Origin: Pardosa pseudoannulata
Lineage: Eukaryota; Arthropoda; Arachnida; Araneae; Lycosidae
Length of the DNA: 64,000 nt
Direction of reading: 5' to 3'
Assembly (NCBI GenBank): GCA_032207245.1
Contig: CM063502.1
Location: forward strand, 44,055,691 to 44,119,690
Made by a program: the position numbers and the translations under genes. Position 1 is the stretch's first letter; every line of letters begins with the position of its first letter. Positions 11,065 to 23,900 of the stretch are shown here, piece after piece. Below the pieces are notes generated by a model. That model saw only the letters and a program-made list of their open reading frames with translations, was not told the origin of the DNA and did no database searches.

Positions 11065-13125
11065 AAACGTAACTTTAAAAATGTTCTTTACAAGACCAAA
11101 GTTAGAGAACGAATAGTTAAGTAATATTTTCAGAAGTTTAAACAAATGTCTAAACTTCAGAGTGGTCATTGTGCTATAGTTCTTCAGTGTAGGTCGCATA
11201 CTTTTAGAGCGAGTCACACTTAACACATTGTATGCGGGGCACGTATTAGTACGTTTTCTGACGATTGATACTTGAGCGTACTAGTACGGGTTAGTGTAAC
11301 AACATGGTTTGTTTGTGGGTACAAAAATAACGGTATACACAGGAAAACGAAGCCGAATGTTCTTGTCTACTATATAGATTCTGGAAAAATTTAGACAAAT
11401 AAAAACTAGTTTTTACATTAGTCGATGCGGAGCCACAGAACGGGAAAAATTAAAAACTTTATGCTACTATTTCTATTTGATTTTTCATATTTACGATGCT
11501 ATTATAAATTTCTCCACTAAAAAATACATTTTTTGTTTACAAAAATCTTATGGTTGTTATTTATATATTTCTATTTATATATTTGTTTATATATTTCCAT
11601 ATAAAATACGAAAAGTTGGTTAAAAAATAAATAATTTTCGATCTATTGAGATCTAACTGAATAAATAAATTTACGTTCAAAAAGCCCGCTCCCGATACAA
11701 TGCGAAATGTACCAGCACACAATGTGTTAATAAAAAGGGAAATTGAGTCACATAAACATGATAGAGCTCTGAGAAGAAGAGTTAAATAAAAATGTGTACC
11801 TCGGAAGTAAAGAGCACTATGTCCGGTTTTTTTTAATTGAGATTTTTGCATATTCATGTATAATTTGTTCTTCTCTATTATGTGACACAACAGCATTACC
11901 TCCATTTGCTAAAAATTAAAGATTTAGGGAATTTGAAAATGCAGTATGAACCATTAAGATTTCGAGGTAAAGACTCCCATTTGAACATATAACTGCTTAT
12001 TTCTACTATTTTTATGTGTTCACAGGCACCATATCTGTATTGCTGATAACCATTCCAAATGGTCATTGTCAAGGTTACAGTCTAATTATCCCCTAATTAG
12101 ACAACGCGTTGGTTACTCATAATTTTTTATGAGAACGTTCTCATCTCTTCGCTCTCTTGTGAGCTGGAATATATTAAATTTTTGTTTGGATTACTTTTTG
12201 CCTAGAGGCCTAAATTTATGTTTTGATCTGCTTATGTTCGGAGGTTAAAGTGAAGACCTTCCACTTCGCTAGGTACTCCGTTAAACCCAATTACCTTGAC
12301 CTTGAACGTGAGGCACCATATCTTCCCTATTACCCCAAAGATGTTTATAAATCTTTTCTCTATAAACGGCCTAACTCAAACAAATGTATTAAAAACCTTT
12401 GTTATACTCTTCTGCGAAATTTAAAATTTGTGACACTGTGCCTTTTACTTTAGTTGCACCGAAAGGAGAAACAAGAATTCGATGCACAATTTTAATTAAA
12501 TTTTTACAGAAATGACATTCAGTCTTGTATTTCTCTGTGTTAAATTTTACAAATAATATGATTGCGTTTAATTCAAAACTGAATCATAAAAATAATTGTT
12601 TTTAAGAAGAGATTTAAATTTGAATAATGAGATTCCTTAAAGATTTTCCTTAAAACACTTAATTGTTTCTTAATAAAGTAAATGCTTTTTCCTTCAAGCC
12701 ATGCAAATTAAAAATATAATTTAAATTAAAACTAAATGAATGAAAAAATTAATAAAAGCATAGATGGGAAAACATTTTAAAATTTCTATTGTTTAGGCCT
12801 AATAAGCATAGAAATTAGCATGTTAATTGCATCTAAATAAAGGTATTTTTGATGAAATTGTGTCAGTAAATTTATAGTTAATTTCTGATTAAATGTAGCT
12901 AATAATTAATCAATGAAACCATAGATATAAAAGACATGTTAAAATTCTAATCTGTTGTGTTGGTTAAACAAGCATAAAAATAAATATTTTAATAAGCAAT
13001 TCTTCAAATAAATGTATTCAAGCTATTTTCTAATTTTACAGCAAATAACATCATATCTTTATTGAAATATCAAATAAGGTGTTTAATTAATTTCAATATA
13101 GAAATAATATTAAAATTAGAATTTA
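11065..13125. other. AT-rich stretch without a recognised gene
   Basis: Open frames at 11561-11905 (-, 114 codons) and 12223-12453 (+, 76 codons) show no domain, signal peptide or supporting splice structure that I recognise. The second has a fairly protein-like composition (EREAPYLPYYPKDVYKSF), but nothing else supports it. Confidence 0.5.
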
Positions 13126-13129
13126 TCTT

Positions 13130-14760
13130 AAGGAAATTATGAACTTGACAGTACACTTTTGGAAATTATTAACTTGGAGTTACGACACTTTATACACATA
13201 TATTTCCAAATTCACATAAATTAAAAAAAAAATTTAAATAATATTTTAATTTCCAAAATGTTTCTTGCACCTTAATTTGTAATTTCTTTTCTTGAATCTT
13301 TGCCTTATTATTATTTAAAAAAATATTTTTAATAGTTTTGGGTAGTATTTCGCTGATGGGTTGAATAGTTATAATTTATAGGAAATACTTTTATCTCTAT
13401 ACATTTGTAAACGTAATTTTGAAAAAAAATCTGGACCTTTATCAAATTAAATTCAGTTTTAGTAATATAAATGAAATCTAAATTTGATACATGGATTTGT
13501 TTTAGTGTATATTAGGGGTGCGTGGTAAATATTTTGTAATAATCTAACGAAATTTATATCAGTATTTTAAAAAATTTTAAAATGTTGATAAGAAATTGGT
13601 TACTCAAAAATGTTATTTAATTTTAATAAAATTTTATTGTGTTTAATTCACATATGCATTGAAATATAACTAAATTAATCGCATTTTAAAATATTTTTTT
13701 AAAATTATACAACATTTTTAAAAATTCAATTCATTGAACTATTGTGTTTTAAAAATGTTCCATTCGCATTAACTTTCAAACTTTTTCTTCAATTTTGTTT
13801 TATTATTAAGATATTTTTTAACGGTTTAATGTGGAATTTTGTTGATAGATTGAATAGTTGATATGTAGAAAACACTCCATTTCCTGCACATTGAATTTTG
13901 TGAAAAATTCGGACTTAAACCAAATTTAAAATGAGTTTTAATAATCTAAATGAAAATATAAATTTTTAATGGATATATGAATATCTTGTAATGTTTACTA
14001 GGATTGTGTGATAAATATTTTATAGAAGTCTATAAAAGCTTAAATCTCAAGAAGCATTTTGAAAATTAAAAGCTGTTGATAAAAAATTAATTGAAATATA
14101 CTATCTGACTTTAAATTTATTGTGTTTAATTTACTCATACTTCACATAATATATGTGTATATTAATATATTAAATAATAAAAATTTAATTAATAAATTAA
14201 ATATTATATATAATTATTTATATATATATATATTAAATTATAATTAAATTAATTACATTTTAAAATATTTTTAAAAATATACATCTTTATTTAAAAACTC
14301 AATTCCTTGATTTTGTTAGTTTTTTAACTGTTTTTTACACATGAATTTCCAAATTTTTTCTTTAATTTTTGTTTTATTATTAATTAAAGATATCTTTTTG
14401 ACAATATTTTGTTGATAGATTAAATAATTAATTTATATCAAATTCTTTTATCTCAGCACATTAAATTTTGTAAAAAATTCGTACTTAACCACAATTTAAA
14501 TTGAGTTTTGATAATTTAAATGCAATCTAAATTTATAATGGATACACAGAATTAATTTAATGCATATTATGAGTATTTGATAAATATTTTGCAGAAGTCT
14601 ATAGAAACTTAAATCTCATAGAACATTTTAAAGAATTAAAAAAATATTGATAAGAAATTATTTTTTTAAATATTATCTTATTTTAAGAACCTTTATTGTG
14701 ATTAATTTATTTATATTTCAGTTTATATGCATACAAAATTTCATAACTCTAAGTAAATAA
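13130..14760. repeat. Three diverged tandem copies of a ~490-bp AT-rich unit
   Basis: Landmarks recur in the same order: TTATTATTA near 13300, 13794 and 14370; a TTG-ATAGATT-AATAGTT-type block; GTAAATATTTTGTA-like blocks; and TTGATAAGAAATT near 13584, 14076 and 14648. Spacing is about 492 and then 572 bp, the extra length coming from an AT-only expansion at 14145-14235. Copies are strongly diverged, so the array is old. Confidence 0.7.
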
Positions 14761-15493
14761 TTTATAAAAGCATTTTTGATATCCTCCACCCTCTACCATA
14801 ATATCACTAGTAAAACGATAATTGGTCGCATTTTCTTCCTCATTGAAACTAAAAAAACTACAGGAAAAAGAAATATCCTCTTCCTAAAACCTAGGGAAAC
14901 CATAATATAAAGAAAAGCATACGTAAAAATGTATAAGGTGCAAATAAAAATATACGATGTTCAAATAACCATATAACTCCGGACTTCTCATTTCCTCCCT
15001 TAAATTGAAGTGTATATCAAGACAGAAAAGCCCCGCGAGTTGTCAGAGGTCACCCGGCTTAAAAAAATGTTACATAGATTTGAAACCAGAAAGTGTGAAT
15101 CTTATCTAAGATAGGTAAAAAATATGAAACTTTCATGTCTGGTAAGAAGTTTAAATGGGGCAATATTTTTTCTCACAGGAAATTTAATTGTATTGTCTTA
15201 CGTAGCTTCAAAATATTCTGATTTAAAAAAATGTTTAGGGATTGATACGAATATTTTAGTAGGCAATTTTCTGTGAATCATGTACAATTTTCTTTTACTT
15301 AATGAGTACTCTTTTAACTTTTGACCTTTTGTACCATGGTATTGATGGACACTTATGGAATTTTATACATATTCAAATTACAAATGACTTTTATATACCA
15401 TAAAATATCGATAGGACAAAGATTTCCATAGAATTTATGAAGTTTAACTGTTATTTAATATTTTTAAATTTAGAAACAAATTCAGTTATTTAT

Positions 15494-15575
15494 CTGAAGG
15501 CTATGAGCACAGTCTATGAGCCTATAAGGTGCAAATAAAAATATACGATGTTCTGAAGGCTATGAGCACAGTCTA
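15494..15575. repeat. Templated insertion between a 23-bp duplication
   Basis: The 23-bp block CTGAAGGCTATGAGCACAG plus TCTA occurs at 15494-15516 and again at 15553-15575. The filler at 15523-15553 is identical over 31 bp to 14932-14962, about 590 bp upstream. This is the signature of break repair that copied nearby sequence. Confidence 0.85.
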
Positions 15576-15599
15576 CCTTGCATCAAGTAGCATATAATA

Positions 15600-15981
15600 C
15601 AGTAGAACCTCGATTAACTGAGGTTTCTGTTAACCGAGTCAATAAGGAAGTCTAATTTTTTTTCAACTTTCCAAAATGAGCTTGGAAAAAATTATACACA
15701 TTTTAGTTCGTTGTCCCTGTTACAGGCACTTCTTCCCCACAAAAGCACTCAACTTCCAAGAACTATTACAACTTTTTAAAATCGTTTTAAAAAAAACTGT
15801 GAAACATAAGTTCATATATGTTTATTTTTATCATTTAAAGAGCGTTCTATAGTTTTTTACTTTAAAAGTTAGTTAAATTCGCAATCACGGAAGGTTTTTA
15901 TACATGGTTACTATTAACCGAGATTTCCGATATCCGAGGTACTAGCGGTCCCAATTAGCTCGGATAATCGAGGTTCTACTG
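15600..15981. mobile_element. Tigger/pogo-type MITE, 382 bp
   Basis: The left end CAGTAGAACCTCGATTAAC and the reverse complement of the right end CAGTAGAACCTCGATTATCC form a 16-17 bp terminal inverted repeat. TA dinucleotides at 15598-15599 and 15982-15983 are the target duplication. Subterminal TTAACCGAG motifs recur at both sides. No transposase fragment is visible, so it is non-autonomous. Confidence 0.88.
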
Positions 15982-15995
15982 TATTTGCAAACAAG

Positions 15996-16149
15996 TAGTG
16001 GCATACGCAGAATTTTTTCAAGGGGGGTGGGTCATAATTCTAAAAAATAATAGCCCGCATAATTTCTACTAAAATTTTTATTTTTGCCATTTTGTTTGAG
16101 CTCAAGGGGGATGTTTAAACCCCTAACCCACCCTTTCCGTACGCCTCTG
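15996..16149. mobile_element. hAT-type MITE, 154 bp
   Basis: Ends TAGTGGCATACGCAG and (reverse complement) CAGAGGCGTACGG fit the CAGTGGCGTACG start. The 8-bp target duplication CAAACAAG is perfect (15988-15995 and 16150-16157). It lies only 14 bp from the Tigger MITE. Confidence 0.9.
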
Positions 16150-16159
16150 CAAACAAGAG

Positions 16160-17910
16160 AAAATGAAAGGCGTCTAAAACTTTCCTTTCAGCAGTAGAAA
16201 GATATTTCATAGATAAACTATAAGTTGCAACAAAAGATATTTTATCTACTTGTCTACAATTACTCTATTTCTGCTCTACCCAGGAAATAAATTTATTAAC
16301 ATTTTCATCAAAATTTCATGTTTCAGGGTGATTTGTAAAAGAGCCTGTGGAATATAGTTTTCAATAATTAATCTCTAAGTTTAAGAAACAACCATTTTAA
16401 TTAAATATTCTGAAAATTATAAAACAACGTGATAGGAATATTACTTAAGATTTGAAAGAATGGGATCTATTGGTATTATAGCGAAAACTATTTTCATAAA
16501 AGGCTTATTCCAGTTAGTTGATTATCTGTTAAATAAACTGAATTACAGCTTTAAGATCTTAACATTTTGACCATGATTCATGCCCGTTGTTTGAATCATT
16601 TATTAATGTTTTGTATTTTGCTTTTTTTTTTGTTTATCGTCGAACTCAATGTTTTACATTTTGTACTGTTATGTTTTATGCTCAGTATGCTGTTTTGTTT
16701 TGTAGTATAATTTAGTTGCATTTTTTGTGGCACCACTTTTTGTAGTTTAGTTTAAGAAGGAGAACTATTTGCGAGTGATGGCCGCACGTTGCTGCTGGCA
16801 TTATGATTATTAAAATAAGTTTAAAGACAAATGTTATTGTCTACGTTTTTTGTTTGTGTTATTGGTCCTCGTCGACACCCGCATTATGTAGTTTAATTTG
16901 TCTAATCAATATATATTGATTTTGATATGTACCATTTTGCAGTTTTTAATGTATGAGTCTTATGGTAAGTTCTTAGGGTTCGGAAGTCAGAATTAATTTA
17001 TAAACTCAAAGTAACAAACGAAGGTACATTCCTACTCTACTTGAGTGTCTAAATTAATAGAGGGACAAATTATCTGGAGGTCAAGGGGAAAGAACACAGA
17101 TCTATATTCAGAGATTACACCAACATAAAGTTACTAGCTTTAAATAAATGTCACCCCAACCTACGATCGATAGCTAACTTTTCGACTCGTGGTTCTAGAA
17201 AGTCTTATTTCAATATTCATCGATTGCTTGACTCTGACGATGTAAACGATTAATCGATAAACTACTTCAAAAGACGTAATTTGATTGTTTGTACGGATCT
17301 TAATAAATTAAAGTTTTACGTCAACCGAAAGAACTAGCGAAGCAACCGGGAAATATTGATAACTTTATGCGAAGATTAGATAAGAACGCGATTATACGGT
17401 TGAAGTCTAAACCTAAATTTAATAGAAGAAAATTAAATCTTAACTGCGTATTATTACTTACAAGTACTTTAAGTAATAACTGTCAGCACTAATTTCGTCA
17501 TTTTTACTCTTGCCGTAACGATACAAAATTTAAGAGATTACAGACCTCAATATTAATAGTGGAAGACCAATAAATATTTTTTAAGTATTTTAAAAATACA
17601 AAAGCTTTGTTGATTATTAGACTACCAAGAATGTTTTCATTTGACCATAGTTTTAATGGAAGTTATATCAGATGTTTCAGAAACATCTGTTCCTAATTAT
17701 ACCTCCCATTTGACATTTTGAAGAAATAGTCATAATTAAGAATACTGGGATTTTTCCAACAAACTCAGGCGATGAAAACATCCAGAGTAAGACATCGTTT
17801 ACAAGAGAGTCATGTTACCAGGATATTCTAAAATGATTGGTTGTTTATTTGCTTTGGAGCACTATGGTCTAAATTTTGATACGCAATCTAAAAAGAAGTA
17901 TAGTTTTATT
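16160..17910. other. Stretch without a recognised gene
   Basis: No domain-bearing open frame and no repeat shared with the rest of the window. A slightly less AT-rich segment at 16740-16880 stays unassigned. Confidence 0.55.
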
Positions 17911-17917
17911 TTAATTG

Positions 17918-18089
17918 CCTGGTTTGGAGAGGTACGGTCTACTTTTTGCAACACGAGGGCTAATGAGACCGGGACCTACTGCTTAAGCCGATTCCGAATG
18001 GCTACGAACATCCATGCCATAGTAGGATTCGAACCCACGAACTCTGGATCCGAAGGCCAACACCCTAACCAATCGGCCATCGTTCGGCT
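17918..18089 (-). mobile_element. tRNA-derived SINE
   Basis: On the minus strand the element starts with a tRNA-like head. Box A-like GGCCGATTGGTTAGGG is followed by a CCTTCGGATCC anticodon-arm-like part and box B GTGGGTTCGAATCC. A body follows with GGCATGGATGTTCGTAGCC and TTAAGCAGTAGGTC, then a CTCCAAACC tail. It is the most complete match to the copy at 25537. No clean target duplication is visible. Confidence 0.85.
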
Positions 18090-18190
18090 CTGTTTTAATG
18101 GACAAACTGCATTGTACTTAAGTAGTTATATAATTAACATAAAAATGATATAACATCTTTTTCAGATGCAACGAAATTTCTAGAATATCA

Positions 18191-19126
18191 GAAAACGTAC
18201 CCAAACTTCACAAACTACTTAAAAATAATTTGTAAATATAGGAGATACAGTGGACTCCGCTTAATGTGATCAATTTGGAACACCGTGATTTTGATAATAA
18301 CAACCGATTGTTAACAAACCGATTGAAAACGTACCCAAACTTCACAAACTACTTAAAAATAATTTGTAAATATAGGAGATACAGTGGACTCCGCTTAATG
18401 TGATCAGTTTGGAACACCGTGATTTTGATAATAACAACCGATTGTTAACAAACCGATTGAAAACGTACCCAAACTTCACAAACTACTTAAAAATAATTTG
18501 TAAATATAAGAGATACAGTGGACTCCGCTTAATGTGATCAGTTTAGAACACCGTGATTTTGATAATAACAACCGATTGTTAACAAACCGATTGAAAACGT
18601 ACCCAAACTTCACAAACTACTTAAAAATAATTTGTAAATATAGGAGATACAGTGGACTCCGCTTAATGTGATCAGTTTGGAACACCGTGATTTTGATAAT
18701 AACAACCGATTGTTAACAAACCGATTGAAAACGTACCCAAACTTCACAAACTACTTAAAAATAATTTGTAAATATAAGAGATACAGTGGACTCCGCTTAA
18801 TGTGATCAGTTTGGAACACCGTGATTTTGATAATAACAACCGATTGTTAACAAACCGATTGAAAACGTACCCAAACTTCACAAACTACTTAAAAATAATT
18901 TGTAAATATAGGAATACAGTGGACTCCGCTTAATGTGATCAGTTTGGAACACCGTGATTTTGATAATAACAACCGATTGTTAACAAACCGATTGAAAACG
19001 TACCCAAACTTCACAAACTACTTAAAAATAATTTGTAAATATAAGAGATACAGTGGACTCCGCTTAATGTGATCAGTTTAGAACACCGTGATTTTGATAA
19101 TAACAACCGATTGTTAACAATAAACG
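18191..19126. repeat. 134-bp tandem array made of TE end plus flank, 7 copies
   Basis: Copies start GAAAACGTACCCAAAC at 18191, 18325, 18459, 18593, 18727, 18861 and 18994, a spacing of 134 bp (133 once, through a 1-bp deletion). Each unit holds about 57 bp of the DNA flanking the Tigger element, then the TA target, then about 75 bp of the Tigger left end (CAGTGGACTCCGC onward). Copies differ at only a few sites (TAGGAG/TAAGAG; TTTGGA/TTTAGA). Copies 3 and 7 share the same variant pair, hinting at multi-unit duplication. The array is young. Confidence 0.97.
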
Positions 19127-19308
19127 ATAGACAAAATTAGATAAATTTACCCCCCCTTTAATTCACACTTACTAAATTTTAAAATAAAATGAAAAAAATT
19201 CATCTTATATTTATGTATTGCATATTATCCTTTAAAACATAAGAATTGTATACATAATTAAAAAAATTGATAAATTGTTGACTGTCTACAATTTTTTCTA
19301 AGAAGCTC

Positions 19309-20845
19309 ATTGATAAATTGTTCGTAATCATAATCAACCTGTCATAACGATTTAAAATTTCGATCTTTTGTGTTAATGTTAAATCATTTCGCTTTCTGGC
19401 TTCTATATCGACAAGCTGCATGTAAGCGAGCAAGTCATAAAATGGGAATACGCTCCTTCTCAGTTCCAATAAGAATGTGTTGCTTTCTGCTTATCTGACA
19501 ACCTTTGACCATCAGCAGGGTGTGCGTATTTCTGAAAAAAATCAGGAACGTGTTATTTCCCCCTCCTTTGTTCATTCCAAATTTCCATAGTTTGAAGAGG
19601 AGAATTCTCGGAAATTCAAACAGCGAAGGAAAAGAAAAGAATGGGTTCCATCTGAATATATTGTGAATATTCCTTTGCCAGTTGAAATGAGGTTCTAAAA
19701 CTGATAATATTAAGTGATGTAACGATCATATAAAGCCATATTTTTAACATACAAATGAATAGAGAAAATCGGGATAAATTGGTGATTATTATGATCAACC
19801 TGTCATAACGATTTAAAATTTCAATCTTTTGTGTTAATGTTAAATCATTTTGCTTTCTGGCTTCTATATCGGCAAGCTGCATGTAAGCGAGCAAGTCATA
19901 AAATGGGAATACGCTCCTTCTCAGTTCCGATAAGAATGTGTTCTGTTTATCTGACAACCTTTGACCATCATCAGAGTGTGCGTATTTCTGAAAAAATTCA
20001 GGAACGTGTAATATCCCACTCCTTTGTTCATTCCCTATTTCCCTAGGCCAGTGGTTCTTAACCTTTTTAAGCCGCGACCCAAATTTGAGAAATATGTTCA
20101 TGTCGCGGCCCAAAAAAAGTCAAAACTTTTTCATTGCTTTATTTTAGAGCGTATTTTTAAAAAATCTTCAATCCTACGATGATGATTTTTTTTAACTTTC
20201 AAATTTTTTATTTATTTTTTAATAATAAAGATAAAAAAAGTACTTTTCGATCCAAGGAAAATTTAATTAATAATCAAGTGTTTTTAATAATTTTTATTGA
20301 CCAAATTAAAATATATTTATAACTTTTTGAAAATAATTGACATTTTAACTTATTCCTAAAAAAAAGAAATATCGATACATATGTTAAGTTTTTTAAATTT
20401 TAAATGCAAGTCATACAGTTTTAATGAGAACCTTATGCTTGAATACATTTTGAAAGATCTTCAAACCTCGGTTGAATCTTGTCAAGGAGCACCTTATATC
20501 TATTTCAGGATTTAACTTGTTCTAGGAGGTGTTGGTATTACTTATTATTTGGTGTATTACCAACTTTTTTGGTTCGACTCTGCGCGACCCAAGAAATATG
20601 CTTCGCGACCCAAAATTGGGTCGCGACCCATAGGTTAAGAACCGCTGCCCTAGGCTGAAGAGAAGAATTCAAGGAAATTCAAACAGCAGCAAAGGGATAG
20701 AAAATAATGGGTTCCTACTGAATATATTGTGAATATTCCTTTGCCAGTTAAAATGAGGTTTGAAAACTGATCCCATTAATCGATGTAACGATCACATGAA
20801 GTGATAATTTTAATATACAAATTAATAGAGAAAATCGGACCAAGT
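19309..20845 (-). pseudogene. Tigger transposase N-terminus, duplicated, truncated
   Basis: Two diverged tandem copies offset by about 461 bp (19309-19770 and about 19775-20845, the second holding the nested hAT) encode the same minus-strand text. That text is LLAYMQL(V/A)DIEARK then (R/Q)NDLTLTQKIEILNRYDR. The latter is the psq/CENP-B-like helix-turn-helix start of pogo/Tigger transposases. Both copies lose homology right after RYDRL, so only about 30 residues of a normally 450-550 residue protein remain and the DDE domain is absent. Readable upstream sequence (QKYAHSDDGQRLSDKQN) is probably leader, not protein. The product cannot transpose; binding to the element ends is conceivable but untested. 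Confidence 0.7.
20049..20647. mobile_element. SPIN-like hAT non-autonomous element, 599 bp
   Basis: The left end CAGTGGTTCTTAACCT and the reverse complement of the right end CAGCGGTTCTTAACCT differ at one of 16 positions. GCCGCGACCC and GGGTCGCGACCC motifs are subterminal, as in SPIN/Charlie-type hAT families. A perfect 8-bp target duplication CCCTAGGC lies at 20041-20048 and 20648-20655. The paralogous empty site exists within the window: the other copy of the duplicated Tigger half reads TTCCATAGTTTGAAG (near 19585) where this copy has the insertion. No coding sequence is seen inside. Confidence 0.95.
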
Positions 20846-20984
20846 GATTTCGATAACAATAAGCGATTGATAACATTAAGCGGAGTCCACTGTACTTTGT
20901 TACTTTTGATCGATGAGAAGAAATTTTAAGACTTTAAAAAACCTAAATGATGTTCAAATAAAAAGATCAAAACTCTTGTAAAAT

Positions 20985-23900
20985 AGAATCTAGAAAATTT
21001 ATTAATTAAAAATATTTTAGATAAATTTTGTATAGTTGTATATTATTAAGGAGTTAAAAAATAAATTGCTTATCTTTAATTTTTCCTGGCCGTTTTCTCC
21101 TTCATTGATTTAATTATATCCTTATAAACGAGAAATCTAGCAAATTTATTCAGTTCAAATATTTTAGAGAAATTTTGTACAGTTATTTATTATTAAGGAA
21201 TTAAATTAAATAGCTTACTTCCAATTTTCCCTGGCTGTTTTCTCCTCCATTGGTTTAATTTAATCCTTACTAAGGTTGGAATTTATTGAGTGTAAAGAGT
21301 ACAGTTTTGTATTTATTTTATATTACCCACCGCTACGTGTCATCAGTTACATTTCTATATTTTTAATTTTGGATTTCAAGACTATAAGCGTTTTTCCTTA
21401 ATACTAAAAGACTTTGAAAAATTTATAGAGTGACTAAATATTTTAAATTGCCTTACTAAAATCTTTATACATTTTGGTACTGCAAGCAAATACAAAAATC
21501 TCCGAATTATCTACAACAATTTTAACTTAGAGATTGGGATTTTCTTCCTTTTAAGCAGTTCTTTGGGATTCAGTCTTATTCTAAGCTAACGTGTTCTGTT
21601 AGTTATAAAATCAAATCGAAGAGATTACAAAAAGGAGTAGCTGGAAAGCAAATATACATTTTGCTTCAGTCAAAGCAAAAATAAATTTTGTCATCCATTT
21701 TGGTTCTTCTGTTTACGTTTGAAATTATTTTAAATTCTTTGTAGGGGATCATTTAAGATCTTTAGTAAATATTTTCGTATTATTCAAAGCTAGAATAAAG
21801 TGACGGTGTATCATAAAATGCAATGGCGTATTTATATGATATATTTTAAGACATTATTATACTTTTATTTATCTATGTACAAGTATTATCAGTAGACAAC
21901 TACTAGTACACTAGTAGCGTAATGTACTTGTAACTGAAAAACCTGTAATATTGGTTTTTATGCAATTGATTATTTTCAACTTTGAGAAAACTGTGAAGGA
22001 TATAACACCTACAGATAATTTTACTGTTATAAAATTATATTAACCACTTAACTCTTATTATTATTTATTTTTAGAAGAGAAAATATACTTTAATCATTAA
22101 CTCATATAAATTTCAAAACAATATTACGGACAGTTTACTTGATGTCGGAATTTTTAACTAATAATTTTGATTTAATTCATACTGAAATTGGAATTTATTA
22201 ATGTAGCGAGTGTATTTTGATATTTATTTTGTATAATTTTTTGCTGCGTGCCTTTAGTTTCATCTCGCTATGTTTCAGGGTTATATTTTTGTTATTTTTT
22301 TCGGCTGTAGTTTTAGTATTGGATTTTGGATGGAGATTTTGCATTTCATGTGGAATTCTTATGTGTTTTATAAATACTAAAGGACTTATAGAAATCTTCA
22401 CAGTTAGTGAATTTCTTTGTCTTACAAAAATATTTATTCGATTTGATCTGATAGCTTCGTTGCTCAGCTATCAGGTCAAATCGAAGAGATTATGGGTACT
22501 AGCTGGTGAGCAAGCAGACATTTTACAGCAGTTAAAAATAAAACTAGACACTGTTATCAGTTTATATATCCCGTTTACATTTGAAATTATTTTAAATTCT
22601 CCGTAGCGGGGATCAGTTAATCTCTTTGGTAAATAATTTTAGAATTTGTAACACCCAGAGTTAAAATAAAGTGACAGTGCATCATAAAATACATTGTTGT
22701 ATTTTAAGATTATTTTAAAATATTATTATACTCTTATTCCTGTTTTTCGTATGTATCGTAGTTTATAAGCCTGTAAATACAGACTTTTACGTAATTGGTT
22801 AAATTCAACATTGAGAAAAACGTGATAATAAGAATAAAGCGACTGTGCATCATAAAATGCAATGGTGCATTTTAAGATTATTTTATAATTTTATTCTGTT
22901 ATTATACTTTTATTCCTGTTATTCATAAGCATTCTATTTAAAAATGTTGTAAATACAAGCTTTTACCATGTGCTTAATTTCAACTTTGAGAAAATCGTGA
23001 TAATTTAAATAAAGTGACGGTGCATCATAAAAAGCAATGGTTTATTTTAAGATATATTTTTAAACGTTATTATACTTTTATTCCTGTTATTTATATGCAT
23101 TATAATTTGAAAGCCAGTAAATACAGATTTTTATGCATTTGGAGGATTTCAAGTTTGAGAAAACTGTGAAGGAAATATTTTTTTACAGATCATTTAAGAA
23201 GTACAAAAGCATAATAATCGCATAAGGCTTATTTTTTGATAATGCTTTTGTTAAAAATTTTATTATTAAGGGAGAATGCTTTAATCTTTAATTTTTATAA
23301 ATTTCAAATCATTATTATGAAAATTTTTTCGATGTAGCAATTTTTAATTAACGACTTTGATTTAATCCTTACTAAAATTGGAATTTATTAATGTAGCGAT
23401 TGAACTTTGATATTTATTTTATATTATCCGTTTCTACGTATCTTCAATTTCCTCTCGATGTCTTTTAGGATTACATTTTTACAATTGTTTGGGCTGTATT
23501 TTTAATTTTTTATTTCAGGACTGTAAGCGGTTTTGATGTGTTTTATAAATACTAAAGGATTTACAGAAATCGTCACAGTGACTGAATTTCTTTGCATTGT
23601 CATAGTAAAAATCTTAATACATCGAGGTGTAGCATACGAATACAAAACTCCGTATTATTATTTATTTACAACATTTTTAACGGAAAAAAATTGGGATTTT
23701 ACTCATTTTAAGCCGTTTTCGAGATTCAATTTTATTGAAAGCTCCGTTGTTCAGATATAAGATCAAATCGAAGAGATTATGGGAAATAGCTGGAGAGCAA
23801 ACAGACATTTTGCATCAGTGAAAGTAAAAATAAAATTGTCATATGTTTATGTCTCCTGTTTACTTTTGAAATTGTTTTAAATTCTTCGTAGGAGATCAGT

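Larger units (their letters stand above)
18248..20892 (-). mobile_element. Tigger/pogo-type element, rearranged
   Basis: The left end CAGTGGACTCCGCTTAATG at 18248 and the reverse complement of the right end CAGTGGACTCCGCTTAATG at 20892 match over about 19 bp. TA target bases are at 18246-18247 and 20893-20894. Subterminal GATTGTTAACA and GATTGATAACA also mirror each other. Inside are the 134-bp array, two copies of the right half including the transposase N-terminus, and a nested hAT. The catalytic part of the transposase is missing. Confidence 0.88.

Noticed and set aside
11561..11905. 114-codon minus-strand frame as a gene
   Set aside because: No domain or splice support; Ile/Asn/Lys/Tyr-rich ending typical of AT-rich noise.
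22217..22606. 129-codon gene with a hydrophobic N-terminus
   Set aside because: Lies in the middle unit of a tandem array; equivalent segments of the other units are not open, and no domain is recognised.
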